DNA of 64,000 bases from Streptomyces sp. 840.1 (GTDB lineage Bacteria; Actinomycetota; Actinomycetes; Streptomycetales; Streptomycetaceae). Each line of letters opens with the position of its first letter. Within the stretch, counting starts at the first letter, position 1. The notes below the pieces were generated by a model. It was given only the letters and a program-made list of their open reading frames with translations. It searched no databases and was not told the DNA's origin. The position numbers and the translations under genes were made by a program. Location: positions 3,787,001-3,851,000 of the forward strand of contig NZ_RJUU01000001.1 in assembly GCF_003751445.1 (NCBI RefSeq). Reading direction: 5' to 3'. Shown in pieces: positions 43,195-52,706 of this stretch.

Positions 43195-44205
43195 TCAGAC
43201 CTTGGTGCGGGAGGTGTTGTAGAGCTTGGCGGTGAGGCCCGCGACCTCGTCCTGGGGCATCCCCTTGCCGGTCATGGACAGAGCGACATCGACCCCGATC
43301 ACTGTGCCCACCGTGCTGTAGTCCGCCCAGACGCACGTCGGGATGGTGAATTCCTTGGGTCCCTTTTCGGCGGTGCCGTCGCCTTCCTTGTTCAGCACCT
43401 TCAGGTCCTGGCACTTCATGAGGGCGCCCTTGAAGCCGGCTGGACTGACGGCCTTGGGGCTGCCGACGCGCTGTATTTCCATCCCGTCGGAGCCCTTCTT
43501 GAAGGAGTCCTCCGCGTCGTTGAAGGCGTTGTCGATGACCTTCGCGGGATCGGTGACATCGCCCCAGAAGCCCGAGAGCGTGATGGACTTGAGCCCGGCG
43601 GTGGGATTGTCCTCGGAGCCGGCCTGGTAAGTGGCCCCGACCTGCTGGGGGTCCTTGACGCCCAGATCCTCCAGCGTGGTCTTGTTCTTGCCGGTGGCCG
43701 GCCCCGAAGGTGTCCCGCCGGCGTCGCCCTTCTTGTAACCGTCCAGCGTCGCCGAAGGCGTCAGCTTGTACCCCTTCGTGGAGTCCGCCACGTCGCTGTT
43801 GCTCGCGCCGCCGCCCGACGTCAGGAAGTACACGCCGCCGCCTATGACCGCGAGCGCCACGATCACGCCGCCGATGATCAGGCCGGTCTTCTTCTTCGGC
43901 GGCTGGGCCGGGGGGAACCCGGGCTGCTGGCCGTAGACCGGCTGGCCGCCGTACGGGGGAGTGGGGGGCTGCTGGCCGTACGGGCCGGGCTGCTGGGCCT
44001 GGGGGTAGCCGTAGCCCGGCTGCGGGGGCTGCTGCTGCGGCGGGACGCCCTGGGGGGCCTGCTGCGGGTACCCGTAACCGGGCTGGCCCTGCGGCGGCTG
44101 GCCCTGCGGCGGCGGGCCACCGTAGGGACCAGGCTGCTGGCCGTACGGGCCGGGCTGGCCCTGGGGCTGCTGTCCGTCGTACGGGCCCGGCTGGTTGAAG
44201 CTCAT
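43195..44205 (-). CDS. Proline/glutamine-rich membrane-anchored protein
   Basis: A 336-residue protein. Residues 1-105 are low-complexity Pro-Gly-Gln-Tyr repeats (PGPYGQQPGPYG, PGYGYPQ), then a basic stop KKK and one membrane helix (about 107-128, GLIIGGVIVALAVIGGG), then an about 200-residue extracytoplasmic domain with two cysteines (LMKCQDLK, PTCVWADYS) that may form a disulfide. The topology suggests the Pro-rich tail is cytosolic. Many Streptomyces proteins share this plan; no function is known. The ATG at 44205 follows CAGGGGAA. Confidence 0.8.
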   Translation of the reverse strand: MSFNQPGPYDGQQPQGQPGPYGQQPGPYGGPPPQGQPPQGQPGYGYPQQAPQGVPPQQQPPQPGYGYPQAQQPGPYGQQPPTPPYGGQPVYGQQPGFPPAQPPKKKTGLIIGGVIVALAVIGGGVYFLTSGGGASNSDVADSTKGYKLTPSATLDGYKKGDAGGTPSGPATGKNKTTLEDLGVKDPQQVGATYQAGSEDNPTAGLKSITLSGFWGDVTDPAKVIDNAFNDAEDSFKKGSDGMEIQRVGSPKAVSPAGFKGALMKCQDLKVLNKEGDGTAEKGPKEFTIPTCVWADYSTVGTVIGVDVALSMTGKGMPQDEVAGLTAKLYNTSRTKV

Positions 44206-44355
44206 CTGCGGATTCCCCTGTTCGTGAAGCTCAAGCGTTCTTATGCGTTCCGAACATCCTGACGGACGTCCCGCGTACGTGGGGCACCGGGAGGCACACC
44301 GTTACCGAACAAACCGGTTTCAGCGCACGACTGTGACGGCCCTAAACTGTGTCGC

Positions 44356-46977
44356 GTGACCGAGAACGCAGCGCAGCAGCCAGCCAGCAACCCCGAACTG
44401 CCGACCCAGTACACGCCGGCCGAGGTAGAGGGGAAGCTGTACGAGCGCTGGGTAGAACGTGGTTACTTCGAGGCGGACGAGAACAGCGACAAGCCCCCGT
44501 ACTCCATCGTCATCCCGCCGCCCAACGTCACCGGCTCCCTGCACCTCGGGCACGCCTTCGAGCACACGCTGATCGACGCGCTGGTCCGCCGCAAGCGGAT
44601 GCAGGGCTTCGAGGCGCTCTACCAGCCGGGCATGGACCACGCCGGCATCGCCACCCAGAACGTCGTCGAGCGCGAGCTCGGCAAGGAGGGCAAGTCCCGC
44701 CACGACCTGGGCCGCGAGGCCTTCGTCGAGCGCGTCTGGCAGTGGAAGGACGAGTCCGGCGGCCAGATCTCCGGCCAGATGCGCCGCCTGGGCGAGGGCG
44801 TCGCCTGGTCCCGCGAGCGGTTCACCATGGACGAGGGCCTGTCCAAGGCCGTCCAGACCGTCTTCAAGCGGATGTACGACGACGGGCTGATCTACCGCGC
44901 CGAGCGCATCATCAACTGGTGTCCGCGCTGCCTCACCGCGATCTCCGACATCGAGGTCGAGTACCAGGAGGACGACGGCGAGCTCGTCTCCATGAAGTAC
45001 GGCGAGGGCGACGAGACCATCGTCGTCGCCACCACCCGTGCCGAGACGATGCTCGGTGACACCGCCGTCGCCGTCCACCCCGACGACGAGCGCTACAAGC
45101 ACCTGGTCGGCCGGCAGATCAAGCTGCCGCTGACCGACCGCACGATCCCGGTCGTCGCCGACCACCACGTCGACCCCGAGTTCGGCACCGGCGCCGTCAA
45201 GGTGACCCCCGCGCACGACCCGAACGACTTCGAGATCGGCAAGCGCCACGACCTGCCGTTCCTCACCGTCCTGGACGAGCGCGCCGTGATCACCGTCCCC
45301 GGCCCGTTCCAGGGTCTGGACCGGCTGGAGGCCCGCTCCGCCATCGTCGCCGCCCTGCGCGCCGACGGCCGGATCGTCGCCGAGAAGCGACCCTACGTCC
45401 ACTCCGTCGGGCACTGCTCGCGCTGCAAGACGACCATCGAGCCGCGCCTCTCCCTCCAGTGGTGGGTCAAGGTCGAACCGCTCGCCAAGGCGGCCGGTGA
45501 CGCCGTCCGCGACGGCAAGGTCAAGATCCACCCGCAGGAGATGGAGAAGCGGTACTTCGACTGGGTCGACAACCTCCACGACTGGACGATCTCGCGCCAG
45601 CTCTGGTGGGGCCACCGCATTCCCGTCTGGTACGGCCCGAACGGCGAGGTCGTCTGCGTCGGGCCGGACGACGAGGCGCCCACCGGCGAGGGCTGGACCC
45701 AGGACAGCGATGTCCTGGACACCTGGTTCTCCTCCGGCCTGTGGCCGTTCTCCACGCTCGGCTGGCCCGAACAGACCGACAGCCTCGCGAAGTTCTACCC
45801 GAACTCCGTCCTGGTCACCGGCTACGACATCCTCTTCTTCTGGGTCGCCCGGATGATGATGTTCGGCCTGTACGTCAACGACGGCGTCCCGCCGTTCGGG
45901 ACGATCGTCCTGCACGGCATGGTCCGCGACGAGCACGGCAAGAAGATGTCGAAGTCCTTCGGCAACGTGGTCAACCCGCTGGACTGGATGGACAAGTACG
46001 GCTCCGATGCGCTCCGTTTCACCCTGGCGCGCGGCGCCAACCCGGGTACGGACGTGCCGATCGGCGAGGAGTGGGTCCAGGGTTCCGCCAAGTTCTCCAA
46101 CAAGATCTGGAACGCCACCCGCTTCGCGCTGATGAACGGCGCGACGATCGAGGGCGAGCTGCCGTCCGCCGACGAGATGTCGGTGACCGACCGCTGGATC
46201 CTGTCCCGCCTCAACAAGACGGTCGCCGAAGTCGACGCGTTCTACGACGACTACCAGTTCTCCAAGCTCAGCGAGTCCCTCCGGCACTTCGCCTGGGACG
46301 AGGTCTTCGACTGGTACGTCGAGCTGTCCAAGACCACGTTCTTCGGCGGCGGCCGTCCGGCCGAGGTCTCGGGCCGGGTCCTGGGCGAGGTCCTCGACGT
46401 GATGCTGCGCCTGCTGCACCCGGTCGTCCCGTTCGTCACGGAGACGCTCTGGACCGCGCTCACCGGCCGCGAGTCGGTCGTCATCGCCGAGTGGCCGCAG
46501 GACAGCGGCTTCCGCGACGACGCGGCCGAGAAGGAGATCGAGCTCGTCCAGCAGGTCGTCACCGAGGTCCGCCGCTTCCGCTCCGACCAGGGCCTGCAGC
46601 CCGGCCAGAAGGTTCCGGCCGAGCTCACCCTGACCGGCACGCCGCTCGCCCCGCACGAGGCGGCCATCCGCCAGCTGCTGCGCCTGCAGCCGGCCGGGGA
46701 CGGCTTCCACGCCACCGCGTCGCTGCCCGTCGCGGGCGCCACGGTCGCGCTCGACCTGTCCGGCACGATCGACATCGAGGCCGAGCGCAAGCGGCTGACG
46801 AAGGACCTGGAGGCGGCCCGCAAGGAGAAGGCGCAGGCCACCGGGAAGCTCGGCAACGAGGCGTTCCTGGCCAAGGCCCCGGACAACGTGGTCGACAAGA
46901 TCCGTGGCCGGCTCACCAAGGCCGAGACCGACATCGAGCGGATCACCAGCCAGCTCGACGCCCTGCCCAAGGGCTGA
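44356..46977 (+). CDS. valS: Valyl-tRNA synthetase
   Basis: Class I synthetase charging tRNA-Val, 873 residues. HIGH-type motif HLGH at 63-66 ([14 protein letters not shown]), KMSKS at about 530-534, the editing CP1 domain between, an anticodon-binding helical domain, and a C-terminal coiled coil ([20 protein letters not shown]). The GTG at 44356 has no Shine-Dalgarno; TAAACT ends 7 bases before it, so the mRNA is probably leaderless. No T-box is seen. Followed by a terminator. Confidence 0.97.
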   Translation: MTENAAQQPASNPELPTQYTPAEVEGKLYERWVERGYFEADENSDKPPYSIVIPPPNVTGSLHLGHAFEHTLIDALVRRKRMQGFEALYQPGMDHAGIATQNVVERELGKEGKSRHDLGREAFVERVWQWKDESGGQISGQMRRLGEGVAWSRERFTMDEGLSKAVQTVFKRMYDDGLIYRAERIINWCPRCLTAISDIEVEYQEDDGELVSMKYGEGDETIVVATTRAETMLGDTAVAVHPDDERYKHLVGRQIKLPLTDRTIPVVADHHVDPEFGTGAVKVTPAHDPNDFEIGKRHDLPFLTVLDERAVITVPGPFQGLDRLEARSAIVAALRADGRIVAEKRPYVHSVGHCSRCKTTIEPRLSLQWWVKVEPLAKAAGDAVRDGKVKIHPQEMEKRYFDWVDNLHDWTISRQLWWGHRIPVWYGPNGEVVCVGPDDEAPTGEGWTQDSDVLDTWFSSGLWPFSTLGWPEQTDSLAKFYPNSVLVTGYDILFFWVARMMMFGLYVNDGVPPFGTIVLHGMVRDEHGKKMSKSFGNVVNPLDWMDKYGSDALRFTLARGANPGTDVPIGEEWVQGSAKFSNKIWNATRFALMNGATIEGELPSADEMSVTDRWILSRLNKTVAEVDAFYDDYQFSKLSESLRHFAWDEVFDWYVELSKTTFFGGGRPAEVSGRVLGEVLDVMLRLLHPVVPFVTETLWTALTGRESVVIAEWPQDSGFRDDAAEKEIELVQQVVTEVRRFRSDQGLQPGQKVPAELTLTGTPLAPHEAAIRQLLRLQPAGDGFHATASLPVAGATVALDLSGTIDIEAERKRLTKDLEAARKEKAQATGKLGNEAFLAKAPDNVVDKIRGRLTKAETDIERITSQLDALPKG

Positions 46978-46988
46978 CGGTCCGAGCA

Positions 46989-47032
46989 CGGAGCCCCCGC
47001 GAACCCGGCCTGCCGGGAGCGCGGGGGCTCCG
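46989..47032 (+). terminator. valS terminator
   Basis: A 13-bp perfect stem (46989-47001 with 47020-47032) with an inner small hairpin. Confidence 0.82.
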
Positions 47033-47091
47033 CCGTACCCGGGCCGCCGGGCGCTGCGCGCGATGTCGGTGCCCATCCGTAGACTGGTCCT

Positions 47092-48615
47092 GTGAGTGAG
47101 CCCCGCCCTTCAGACCGGCACGACGCGTCCGATCCCGACGACACCTTCGCGGAGATCGTCGACGAAGAGACCCAGCGCGACCCCGACCTGGCGGTGATCG
47201 AGGCCGGGAGCCGCACACTGCGCGCCGCCTCCGGTCCGCCGCAGGGCGACGAGGTCCCCGCCCGCCCCGCCGATCCGGAGGTGGACAAGGCGCTGCGCGC
47301 GGTGGAGCAGGAGCTCGCCGGGCGCTGGGGGGAGACGAAGCTGGAGCCGTCCGTGGCGCGCATCGCCGCGCTGATGGACACGCTCGGTGACCCGCAGCGC
47401 GCCTACCCCTCCATCCACATCACCGGTACCAACGGCAAGACGAGCACGGCCCGCATGATCGAAGGCCTGCTCGGCGCCTTCGAGCTGCGCACCGGCCGCT
47501 ACACCTCGCCGCACGTCCAGTCGATCACCGAGCGGATCAGCCTGGACGGCGCGCCGATGGACGCCGAGCGGTTCGTCGAGACGTACCAGGACATCAAGCC
47601 GTACGTCGAGATGGTCGACGCGCAGCAGCCCTACCGGCTCTCCTTCTTCGAGGTGCTCACCGGCATGGCGTACGCGGCATTCGCCGACGCGCCGGTCGAC
47701 GTCGCCGTCGTCGAGGTCGGCATGGGCGGCAGCTGGGACGCGACGAACGTGATCGACGCGACGGTCGCGGTCGTCACCCCGATCTCCCTGGACCACACCG
47801 ACCGGCTGGGCTCCACGCCCGGCGAGATCGCGGTGGAGAAGTCCGGGATCATCAAGCAGGGCGCGACGGTCATCCTGGCGCAGCAGCCGGTGGACGCCGC
47901 TCAGGTGATGCTGAAGAAGGCTGTCGCGGCGGACGCCACGGTGGCCCGCGAGGGCATGGAGTTCGGGGTCGTCTCCCGGGAGGTCGCGGTCGGCGGGCAG
48001 CTGCTGACGCTGCGCGGCCTGGGCGGCGAGTACGACAACATCTTCCTCCCGCTGTACGGCGCCCACCAGGCGCACAACGCCGTGGTGGCGCTCTGTGCCG
48101 TGGAGGCGTTCTTCGGGATCGGCGCAGAGCAGGCCGGATCGCTCGACGCCGACATCGTCCGCAAGGCCTTCGCCGCGGTGATCTCGCCCGGCCGCCTGGA
48201 GGTCGTCCGCTCCAGCCCGACCGTCGTCCTGGACGCCGCCCACAACCCGGCCGGCGCCCGCGCCGCCGCCGAGGGGCTCTCCGAGGCGTTCGGCTTCTCC
48301 CGGCTGATCGGCGTGGTCGGGGCCAGCGGCGACAAGGACGTGCGGGGGCTCCTGGAGGCCTTCGAGTCGATCTTCGCCGAGGTCGTCATCACCCAGAACT
48401 CCAGCGGCCGCGCGATGGACGCGGACGAGCTGGCCGGCGTCGCCGTCGAGGTCTTCGGCAACGAGCGGGTGCAGGTCGAACCCCGTCTCGACGACGCGCT
48501 GGAGGCGGCGATCACCCTCGCCGAGGAAGAGGACGAGTACGCGGGCGCCGGGGTGCTGGTGACCGGATCCGTGATCACGGTCGGCGAGGCCCGGCTGCTT
48601 CTGGGAAGGCGCTGA
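47092..48615 (+). CDS. folC: Folylpolyglutamate synthase / dihydrofolate synthase
   Basis: Adds glutamate to dihydropteroate and to reduced folates, ATP-dependent Mur-ligase fold. 507 residues, including a longer N-terminus than E. coli FolC: about 65 acidic residues precede the ligase domain. P-loop ITGTNGKTSTARMIEG at about 110-125, RYTSPHVQSITERI, and the C-terminal VVLDAAHNPAGARAAAEGL. The GTG at 47092 has no Shine-Dalgarno but TAGACT ends 6 bases before it, again suggesting a leaderless mRNA. It follows valS as in mycobacteria and is followed 5 bases later by the DUF4233 gene. Confidence 0.95.
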   Translation: MSEPRPSDRHDASDPDDTFAEIVDEETQRDPDLAVIEAGSRTLRAASGPPQGDEVPARPADPEVDKALRAVEQELAGRWGETKLEPSVARIAALMDTLGDPQRAYPSIHITGTNGKTSTARMIEGLLGAFELRTGRYTSPHVQSITERISLDGAPMDAERFVETYQDIKPYVEMVDAQQPYRLSFFEVLTGMAYAAFADAPVDVAVVEVGMGGSWDATNVIDATVAVVTPISLDHTDRLGSTPGEIAVEKSGIIKQGATVILAQQPVDAAQVMLKKAVAADATVAREGMEFGVVSREVAVGGQLLTLRGLGGEYDNIFLPLYGAHQAHNAVVALCAVEAFFGIGAEQAGSLDADIVRKAFAAVISPGRLEVVRSSPTVVLDAAHNPAGARAAAEGLSEAFGFSRLIGVVGASGDKDVRGLLEAFESIFAEVVITQNSSGRAMDADELAGVAVEVFGNERVQVEPRLDDALEAAITLAEEEDEYAGAGVLVTGSVITVGEARLLLGRR

Positions 48616-48620
48616 CCCAC

Positions 48621-48977
48621 GTGCGTACGCTCTGTGCATCGACGCTGATCGGTGAGTTCTTCGTGATCGGCTTCGCCGGACTCGTCGCGATGAAGTCCGA
48701 CGACCTGTCGTCCGCGACGGTGTGGACGGTCTGCGGTGTCGGCATGCTGCTCTCCGTGCTGCTCTGCGGGGTGATCACCCGTCCCGGTGGTGTGCACCTC
48801 GGCTGGGCGCTCCAGGTCGCGCTGGTCGCCAGCGGCTTCGTGGTGCCGATGATGTTCATCCTCGGGGTGGTCTTCGGCGGTCTGTGGTGGGCCTCGGTGC
48901 ACTACGGCCGCAAGATCGACGAGGTGAAGGCCCGGTGGGCCGCGCAGGAGGCGGCGCAGGCCCCGGCCGGTACCTGA
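48621..48977 (+). CDS. DUF4233 small membrane protein
   Basis: A 118-residue protein with about four membrane helices (LIGEFFVIGFAGLVAMK; VWTVCGVGMLLSVLLCGVI; two more to residue 92) and a charged cytosolic tail (YGRKIDEVKARWAAQEA). The GTG at 48621 is 5 bases after the folC stop, with GGAAGG inside the folC end. The folC-DUF4233-ndk order is the same as Rv2447c-Rv2446c-Rv2445c in M. tuberculosis. Function unknown. Confidence 0.85.
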   Translation: MRTLCASTLIGEFFVIGFAGLVAMKSDDLSSATVWTVCGVGMLLSVLLCGVITRPGGVHLGWALQVALVASGFVVPMMFILGVVFGGLWWASVHYGRKIDEVKARWAAQEAAQAPAGT

Positions 48978-49092
48978 GCGGGGGAGCTCGTCCCCGCGCG
49001 GTCAAACCCGGCCGAGGGGCGTTCAGCGGGCCCCTGTAATCTCGCCTCACCGCACCCGTATGCCTGACCCGTATGTCTGCAAGGAGCCGCAC

Positions 49093-49506
49093 ATGACCCA
49101 GCGCACCCTCGTTCTTCTGAAGCCCGACGCCGTCCGTCGCGGTCTGGTCGGCGAGATCGTCGGCCGCATCGAGCGCAAGGCCGGCTGGAAGATCACCGCG
49201 CTGGAGCTGCGTACCCTCGACCGGGCCACCCTGGAGCAGCACTACGCCGAGCACGTGGGCCGGCCGTTCTACGAGCCGCTCGTCGAGTTCATGCAGTCCG
49301 GTCCGGTCGTCGCTCTGGTGGCGGAGGGCGAGCGGGTGATCGAGGGCGTCCGTGCCCTGGCCGGCCCGACCGACCCGATCGCCGCCGCGCCCGGCTCGAT
49401 CCGCGGTGACTTCGGCACGATCACCCGGGAGAACCTCATCCACGCCTCGGACTCCGAGGAGTCCGCAGAGCGAGAAATGAAGCTCTTCTTTCCGGGACTT
49501 TCCTGA
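49093..49506 (+). CDS. ndk: Nucleoside diphosphate kinase
   Basis: Transfers the gamma phosphate of ATP to NDPs through a phospho-histidine. 137 residues, normal length. The active-site His is in ENLIHASDSEESA, and the N-terminal TLVLLKPDAVRRGLVGEI and the Kpn-loop segment are standard. The ATG at 49093 follows AAGGAG. Ends at a hairpin before the mreB promoter region. Confidence 0.97.
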   Translation: MTQRTLVLLKPDAVRRGLVGEIVGRIERKAGWKITALELRTLDRATLEQHYAEHVGRPFYEPLVEFMQSGPVVALVAEGERVIEGVRALAGPTDPIAAAPGSIRGDFGTITRENLIHASDSEESAEREMKLFFPGLS

Positions 49507-49538
49507 ACTTCGCTCCGCCAAACAGCGCTCATGACCTG

Positions 49539-49564
49539 GGGCGACCGAAGTAATTCGGTCGCCC
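49539..49564 (+). terminator. ndk terminator
   Basis: An 11-bp perfect stem GGGCGACCGAA (49539-49549) with GTAA loop and 49554-49564. Confidence 0.8.
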
Positions 49565-49796
49565 TTCGGCATAGGGCCACCGATCGCGGGAACGCATCCC
49601 CCCGACGTAACGTCACCATGAGTGGGACGGCCACCCGTTCTGCTCAGCATGGCGAAGGACCCTCGCGCTGTGTCGGCGTGTCCGGCACTACGATGGAAGC
49701 TTCCACGCCCGCAGCGCTCATCTCGCCTACCAAAACAAGCCATCGCTTTCGCTTGGGAAGGCCCGACGCATCCTCATGGGGAACAAGGGGAACTCA

Positions 49797-50816
49797 ATGT
49801 CGTTCATCGGCCGTGACATGGCTATCGACCTCGGGACTGCCAACACGCTGGTGTACGTCAGGGGGCGCGGCATCGTTCTTAACGAGCCGTCCGTCGTGGC
49901 CATCAACACCAACACCGGCGGCATCCTGGCGGTCGGCGCCGAGGCCAAGAAGATGATCGGCCGTACACCGGGCAACATCGTTGCCGTACGGCCACTGAAG
50001 GACGGCGTGATCGCCGACTTCGAGATCACGGAGCGGATGCTCCGCTACTTCATCCTGAAGATCCACAAGCGCCGCTACCTGGCCCGCCCGCGCGTCGTCG
50101 TCTGTGTGCCCTCCGGCATCACAGGGGTCGAGCGACGCGCCGTCATCGAGGCGTCGACGCAGGCCGGCGCGCGCCAGGTGCACATCATCGAGGAGCCCAT
50201 GGCGGCGGCCATCGGCTCCGGTCTCCCGGTCCACGAGGCCACCGGCAACATGGTCGTGGACATCGGCGGCGGCACCACCGAGGTCGCGGTCATCTCGCTC
50301 GGCGGGATCGTCACCGCCCAGTCGATCCGGGTCGCCGGTGACGAGCTGGACAACGCGATCATCCAGCACATCAAGAAGGAGTACTCGCTCCTCCTCGGTG
50401 AGCGCACCGCCGAACAGATCAAGATCACCATCGGGTCGGCGTTCGAGCTGGAGAAGGACGAGCACACCGAGATCCGCGGCCGTGACCTCGTCTCGGGCCT
50501 GCCCAAGACCGTGGTCATCTCCGCGACCGAGGTCCGCAAGGCGATCGAGGAGCCGGTCAACGCGATCGTCGACGCGGTCAAGACGACGCTCGACAAGTGC
50601 CCGCCGGAGCTCTCCGGCGACGTCATGGACCGGGGCATCGTCCTCACCGGCGGCGGCGCGCTGCTGCGCGGACTGGACGAGCGGCTCCGGCACGAGACGG
50701 GCATGCCGATCCACATCGCCGAGGACCCGCTGGACTCCGTCGCGCTCGGATCCGGCAAGTGCGTCGAGGAGTTCGAGGCGCTCCAGCAGGTGCTGGACGC
50801 CCAGCCCCGACGGTAG
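49797..50816 (+). CDS. mreB: Rod-shape protein MreB
   Basis: Actin-like ATPase, 339 residues. In Streptomyces it supports spore-wall synthesis rather than vegetative tip growth. The phosphate-1 motif [14 protein letters not shown], the connecting [16 protein letters not shown], and the adenosine motif [17 protein letters not shown] are intact; the N-terminal MSFIGRDM is the usual amphipathic start. The ATG at 49797 follows AAGGGGAA; the ATG at 49776 is rejected. Followed by a hairpin and then a promoter-like region before mreC. Confidence 0.96.
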   Translation: MSFIGRDMAIDLGTANTLVYVRGRGIVLNEPSVVAINTNTGGILAVGAEAKKMIGRTPGNIVAVRPLKDGVIADFEITERMLRYFILKIHKRRYLARPRVVVCVPSGITGVERRAVIEASTQAGARQVHIIEEPMAAAIGSGLPVHEATGNMVVDIGGGTTEVAVISLGGIVTAQSIRVAGDELDNAIIQHIKKEYSLLLGERTAEQIKITIGSAFELEKDEHTEIRGRDLVSGLPKTVVISATEVRKAIEEPVNAIVDAVKTTLDKCPPELSGDVMDRGIVLTGGGALLRGLDERLRHETGMPIHIAEDPLDSVALGSGKCVEEFEALQQVLDAQPRR

Positions 50817-50829
50817 AAACTCAAGTGGC

Positions 50830-50862
50830 CCTCCGCGCGGACGCTGCCGCTCCGCGCGGAGG
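50830..50862 (+). terminator. Hairpin between mreB and mreC
   Basis: An 11-bp stem CCTCCGCGCGG (50830-50840) with 50852-50862. It could separate a short mreB transcript from the mreC-mreD-pbp2-rodA unit. Confidence 0.65.
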
Positions 50863-50915
50863 ATCGTTGATATACAGGCACGAACATTCCTACGAGGAAG
50901 GCACGGCCGCCGCAC

Positions 50916-51968
50916 GTGAGGGACACACGAGAGAGCCGGCTGCTCCTGGTGCTGCTGATCGCCATCGCGTTCGCACTGATCACGGTGGACATCCGCGGTG
51001 GCGAGGCGTCGCCGGTGGACGGCGCCCGGCAGGCCGCCTCCACGGTCTTCGGACCGGTTGAGAACGGGGTCGCGGCAGCCGTCGACCCGGTGGGCAACGC
51101 CATAGGGGCGGTACGCGCCTCCGGCGCCCGGCACGACAAGATCGCCGCGCTGGAGCAGCAGAACGCCGCGCTGAAGGCCAAGCTCGGCAGCGACGACCAG
51201 AACCGCAGCAGGGTCCGCGAACTCGACAAGATGCTGAAGAAGTCGGGCGCCGGACAGTACGGCATCAAGGCCGCCGAGGTCATCGCCATAGGAGCGGCCC
51301 AGGGCTTCTCCTGGACGGTCACCATCGACGCGGGCTCCAAGGACGGTCTCAAGCGCGACATGACCGTCCTCAACGGCGACGGACTCGTCGGCAGGGTCAC
51401 CACCGTCGGCCCGGACACCGCGACGGTGCTCCTGGCCAACGACCCCGATTTCACCGTCGGTACCCGGATGGAGTCCACCGACGAACTCGGCTTCGCCACC
51501 GGCCAGGGCTCGCGCCCGATGGCCGTCCAGTTCCTGAACGGCAAGGCGAAGGTCAAGAAGGGCGACCGGCTCGTCACCTTCGGCTCCAGCAAGGACAAGC
51601 CGTTCGTGCCCGGCGTCCCGGTCGGCGAGGTCGTCCGGGTCGACCCGTCCGGCGGTGACCTGACCCGTACGGTCTACGTCCGCCCGTACGTCGGCTTCAC
51701 CAAGCTCGACATCGTCGGCATCGTCGTCCAGGCCCCGCGCGAGGACCCCCGCGACACGGTCCTGCCGAAGAAGCCGGCCAAGCCCGCCAAGCCGAAGCCC
51801 ACCCCGACGGTCACCGTCACCATCTCGCCCAACGGCGACATCGTGGACACCGGCGGCAACGTCGTCGGGAACATCCACGAGAGCGCGGACCCCAGCGGCA
51901 ACCCGGACCCCAGCCCCAGCGGGAACGCCACACCGAACGCCGACAACGCGGTAAACGAACAGAGGTAG
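50916..51968 (+). CDS. mreC: Rod-shape protein MreC
   Basis: Bitopic scaffold linking MreB/MreD to PBP2 and RodA. 350 residues: membrane helix at about 8-24 (LLLVLLIAIAFALITV), coiled coil at about 70-110 (IAALEQQNAALKAKL), two beta domains to about 275, then a Streptomyces-type Pro/Thr-rich tail with PKPTPTVTVTISPNG and DPSGNPDPSPSGN, probably disordered in the envelope. The GTG at 50916 is 12 bases after AGGAAGG. A TATACA-like element at 50871-50876 lies upstream after the hairpin. Confidence 0.93.
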   Translation: MRDTRESRLLLVLLIAIAFALITVDIRGGEASPVDGARQAASTVFGPVENGVAAAVDPVGNAIGAVRASGARHDKIAALEQQNAALKAKLGSDDQNRSRVRELDKMLKKSGAGQYGIKAAEVIAIGAAQGFSWTVTIDAGSKDGLKRDMTVLNGDGLVGRVTTVGPDTATVLLANDPDFTVGTRMESTDELGFATGQGSRPMAVQFLNGKAKVKKGDRLVTFGSSKDKPFVPGVPVGEVVRVDPSGGDLTRTVYVRPYVGFTKLDIVGIVVQAPREDPRDTVLPKKPAKPAKPKPTPTVTVTISPNGDIVDTGGNVVGNIHESADPSGNPDPSPSGNATPNADNAVNEQR

Positions 51969-51979
51969 AGCTGATCCCC

Positions 51980-52645
51980 ATGCACGTCAACCGGACTCTG
52001 CTCTCCATCGCCCTGGTCGTGCTCGCCCTCGTCGTCCAGGTCTCCGTACTCGCCCGGCTCCAGCTGCCCGGCGCGGTGCCCGATCTGCTCCTGATGGTCG
52101 TCCTCGGACTGGCCTTCGTCTACGGCCACGTCAGCGGCGCCCTCATCGGCTTCGGCGCGGGACTGCTCGCGGACCTGGCGCCGCCGGCCGACCACGCGGC
52201 CGGCCGGTACGCCCTGGTCCTCTGCGTCATCGGCTACCTCGCCGGACTGGCCAAGCCGGAGAACGGCCAGCTCAAGTCGGCCCTGATGCCGATGGCCGTG
52301 GTGGTCGCGGCGGCGATCGGATCGACCCTGCTGTACGCGGGGGTCGGCGCGCTCGTCGGCGACACGGCCGCCCGACATGTGGGGCTCGGCAGCCTGCTGT
52401 TCACCGCGGCCGTCTACGACCTGCTGCTCGCGCCGTTCACCGTGCCCCTGATCATGGCGATGGCCAGACGCACCGTGAACGACCCGCTCACCGAGTCCTC
52501 CTCCGGCGGCAAGGACGCCACCGCCGGCTGGCTCGCGGCGGGCACCGGACTGCGGATCGGCAGCCAGCGCGGCGGACTGCGCGTCAAGGCCGCCCGGAAC
52601 CGGGCGGCGCGCGCCGGACGGATCAAGGGAGTCAAGCGACTGTGA
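51980..52645 (+). CDS. mreD: Rod-shape protein MreD
   Basis: Integral membrane partner of MreC, 221 residues with five or six helices (LLSIALVVLALVVQVSVLA at the start; PDLLLMVVLGLAFVYG, GALIGFGAGLLADLAPP). A basic cytosolic tail of about 50 residues (KAARNRAARAGRIKG) is longer than in other phyla. The ATG at 51980 follows GAGGTAGAG, 11 bases after the mreC stop. Confidence 0.9.
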   Translation: MHVNRTLLSIALVVLALVVQVSVLARLQLPGAVPDLLLMVVLGLAFVYGHVSGALIGFGAGLLADLAPPADHAAGRYALVLCVIGYLAGLAKPENGQLKSALMPMAVVVAAAIGSTLLYAGVGALVGDTAARHVGLGSLLFTAAVYDLLLAPFTVPLIMAMARRTVNDPLTESSSGGKDATAGWLAAGTGLRIGSQRGGLRVKAARNRAARAGRIKGVKRL

Positions 52646-52706
52646 GCCCGCAATTCCCGGGGACCGCCCACCGCGCCCCCCACCCGACCACCACCGGGGG
52701 CGCCCC

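Noticed and set aside
44206..44355. Possible T-box or other amino-acid-responsive leader before valS
   Set aside because: The promoter element sits 7 bases before the GTG, leaving no room for a leader RNA; no T-box sequence is visible.
44320..47076. Minus-strand open frame of 918 codons opposite valS
   Set aside because: valS has all synthetase motifs in the plus strand; the opposite frame has shadow composition only.
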